A stretch of DNA of 64,000 nt. It comes from CAYUVH01 sp964448135 (lineage in GTDB: Bacteria > Verrucomicrobiota > Verrucomicrobiia > Limisphaerales > UBA8199). The position numbers and the translations under genes are program-made. This document shows, piece after piece, positions 62,258-64,000 of this stretch (positions are counted from its first letter, which is position 1; every line of letters starts with the position of its first letter). The stretch is from NCBI GenBank assembly GCA_964448135.1, contig CAYUVH010000009.1, positions 1 to 64,000 on the forward strand, written 5' to 3'. The notes under the pieces are model-generated. The model saw only the letters and a list, made by a program, of their open reading frames with translations. It was not told the DNA's origin and did not search any database.

Positions 62258-64000
62258 ATGTGTGGTTTTGCCGGCTTTCATTCGACCCGCGTCCTGCCGC
62301 CGGACGCGGCCAAGCTGGCACGCGCCATGGCGGACCGGCTTACTCCGCGCGGGCCCGACAGCGCGGGGCAATGGGCTGATCCGGCGGTCGCCACGGCTTT
62401 GGGTTTTCGGCGGCTGGCGATCGTGGAGCTGAGCGAACTCGGCAGCCAGCCGATGCTTTCTTCGGACGGCCGCTATGCCTTCGTGATGAACGGCGAGATT
62501 TACAACCATCGCGAGCTGCGAAAGGAACTCGAAGCCAAGGGCCGGTTTTTTCGGGGGCATTCGGACGCGGAAGTGCTGCTGGAGGCCGTGGCGGAATGGG
62601 GACTGGAAGCGAGCCTGAAGCGTTGTGTGGGAATGTACGCCCTGGCGGTGGTGGACCGGAAGGAAAAGCGGCTGCAACTGGCCCGCGATCGCATGGGGGA
62701 AAAACCGCTCTATTACGGCTGGAGCAACGGCCATTTTTTCTTCGGCTCCGAGCTCAAGGCCTTCCGGCCGCACCCGGGGTTCACGGCGGAGGTGGACCGC
62801 GAGGCGCTCACGCACTTTTTGCGGCTTGGCTACGTGCCTTCGCCGCATAGCATTTTGTCCGGATTTCATAAACTCCTTCAGGGACACATTCTCACTCTGC
62901 CCCTCGATGGCTCGGCGACGCCGGGAAAGGAAACGGTTCGACCATATTGGTCCGTCCCGAAGCCGGGAGAATTATCGGAATTCACCGGTTCGCCACAGGA
63001 ATGTGTGAACGAACTGGAAGCCCTGATGCGAGACGCCATTCGGCTGCAAATGCTGGCCGACGTGCCCGTGGGCGCGTTCCTTTCGGGCGGAATAGATTCC
63101 TCCACGGTGGTATCGCTCATGCAGGCCCAGGCGCCGAAGTCGGTGAAGACGTTTTCGATTGGTTTTCCCGACGCGCCTTATGACGAATCGGATCATGCGG
63201 AAACAATAGCGCGTCACCTGGGCACGGAACACGTCACGTGGCAGTGCGAGGACGCCGAGTTGCTGGAGCTGGCCGGCAAGCTGCCGCAGGCATATTCGGA
63301 ACCGTTCGCGGACGATTCGCAACTCCCCACCCTGGCGCTGTCGCGCCTGGCGCGACGGAAAGTGACCGTATCGCTCTCCGGCGATGGGGGCGACGAGGTT
63401 TTTTTGGGCTACGGACGTTACGACACCAGTTTGCAGCGCTGGAAACAGATCCAGCGGAATGGAGTTTTGCGCGGCGGAATCAAGGGCGCGGTCGACGGAC
63501 TGTCCGCGCTGGTGGGCGTGCTTCCGGATTCGGCGCCGAAGCGCAGATGGAAGTCCCAGTTGGCGCGGGCGCGCCGGCAATGGTCGCCGGATCATCTGGC
63601 GGCGTTTTATCGGCATCGCTTTTCGCTGATCAAGACGCCGGATTTATATCTGAGCCGGCAGGTCAAAACGCGCGACTTTTTTGATCAGGCCGGTGAGCTG
63701 CCCGAATTCCGCGATGAAATCGAGTGGTTCAGTTACATGGATAAATATACCTACCTGCCGGATGACATCCTCGTGAAGGTGGACCGGGCGGCGATGGCCT
63801 TCAGCCTGGAAACGCGCGTGCCGATCCTCGATCATCGCGTGGTGGAATTCGCCGCCCGCATTCCGCGACGCATCATGCGGAACGAGGGCAAAACGAAGTG
63901 GCCGTTGCGGCAGATTCTCGATCGCCACGTGCCGCGCGAGCTGACCGAGCGGGGCAAAATGGGATTCAGCACACCCATGAACCGCTGGCTGCGGACCACG
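62258..64000 (+). CDS. asnB: Glutamine-hydrolysing asparagine synthase (partial, 3' end outside)
   Basis: 581 codons are visible from the ATG at 62258, open to the window's end. The N-terminus is MCGFAGF, with C2 as the glutaminase nucleophile exposed after Met removal, and 'RGPDSAGQW' and 'MNGEIYNHRELR' continue the Ntn-hydrolase domain. The synthetase domain has the PP-loop 'FLSGGIDSS' and 'LSGDGGDEVFLGYGRY'. This can be a housekeeping AsnB or a sugar-amidating relative often found in polysaccharide gene clusters. Lying next to lpxK-waaF, the second is quite possible. C-terminus not seen. Confidence 0.9.
   Translation, partial: MCGFAGFHSTRVLPPDAAKLARAMADRLTPRGPDSAGQWADPAVATALGFRRLAIVELSELGSQPMLSSDGRYAFVMNGEIYNHRELRKELEAKGRFFRGHSDAEVLLEAVAEWGLEASLKRCVGMYALAVVDRKEKRLQLARDRMGEKPLYYGWSNGHFFFGSELKAFRPHPGFTAEVDREALTHFLRLGYVPSPHSILSGFHKLLQGHILTLPLDGSATPGKETVRPYWSVPKPGELSEFTGSPQECVNELEALMRDAIRLQMLADVPVGAFLSGGIDSSTVVSLMQAQAPKSVKTFSIGFPDAPYDESDHAETIARHLGTEHVTWQCEDAELLELAGKLPQAYSEPFADDSQLPTLALSRLARRKVTVSLSGDGGDEVFLGYGRYDTSLQRWKQIQRNGVLRGGIKGAVDGLSALVGVLPDSAPKRRWKSQLARARRQWSPDHLAAFYRHRFSLIKTPDLYLSRQVKTRDFFDQAGELPEFRDEIEWFSYMDKYTYLPDDILVKVDRAAMAFSLETRVPILDHRVVEFAARIPRRIMRNEGKTKWPLRQILDRHVPRELTERGKMGFSTPMNRWLRTT

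Noticed and set aside
1..64000. tRNA or rRNA genes
   Set aside because: No T-loop/anticodon arrangement or rRNA-like segment was recognised by reading, though a tool such as tRNAscan-SE was not available.

Overview
The window is high-GC bacterial chromosome from what looks like a member of the Verrucomicrobiota, probably a Pedosphaera/Limisphaera-type (subdivision 3) lineage. The inference rests on the gene set: a planctomycete-type cytochrome protein (DUF1592 group) paired with a DUF1552 protein, large YfhO and DUF2723 membrane proteins with TPR tails, a VPEP (PEP-CTERM) sorting tail, many secreted proteins ending in a 'D-D-DG' calcium-type repeat or an 'RFFR' tail, and LPS genes (lpxK, waaF) showing a Gram-negative envelope. 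No rRNA, tRNA, CRISPR array, integrase or transposase was found.

Layout. 0.4-4.6 kb: DUF1592 cytochrome-like protein and DUF1552 protein. 4.7-10.2 kb: two giant membrane proteins of glycosyl-transfer type. 10.3-13.4 kb: secreted GH13 amylase. 13.7-15.6 kb: rplU-rpmA-obg with a promoter and a clear terminator. 16-24 kb: carbohydrate-active secreted genes (sialidase, lipoprotein with a barrel-like fold, DUF6259-like protein, parallel beta-helix protein). 24.1-30.1 kb: PilT-type ATPase, lnt, PEP-CTERM protein, double-parvulin chaperone. 30.6-33.9 kb: unknown protein, small membrane protein, ABC-2 permease without ATPase. 34-41.6 kb: winged-helix protein, RlmD-type rRNA methyltransferase, DUF2723-TPR protein, GT4 glycosyltransferase, Pro/Ala tail-anchored protein, trxA, GspF/PilC-type protein. 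41.6-51.2 kb: OPT transporter with an FMN reductase, lipid kinase, Skp-like protein, sugar isomerase-like protein, zinc-ribbon protein, alpha/beta hydrolase, large secreted protein. 51.3-57.2 kb: a metal island (mgtA, mntR, outer-membrane transporter-like gene, mntH, usp). 57.4-64 kb: nucleoside deoxyribosyltransferase-like protein, YchF-like protein without a P-loop, CPXCG protein, waaF, lpxK, and the start of an asnB-type gene that runs off the window.

The most coherent system is the manganese island. A divergent mntR faces a PF13557-type outer-membrane protein, mntH and a universal stress protein. A perfect 16-bp palindrome very like the E. coli MntR box lies over the promoter of the three-gene operon. 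This suggests an MntR-controlled inner plus outer membrane manganese uptake route.

Intergenic DNA is rich in dispersed and inverted repeats: a ~180-bp element present twice in opposite orientation 14.5 kb apart, a perfect 34-bp inverted repeat, a nested hairpin cluster with 15-bp arms, one inverted repeat that exactly fills a convergent gap, and two clusters of GTTAC-type short repeats. Small gene remnants lie next to some of them.
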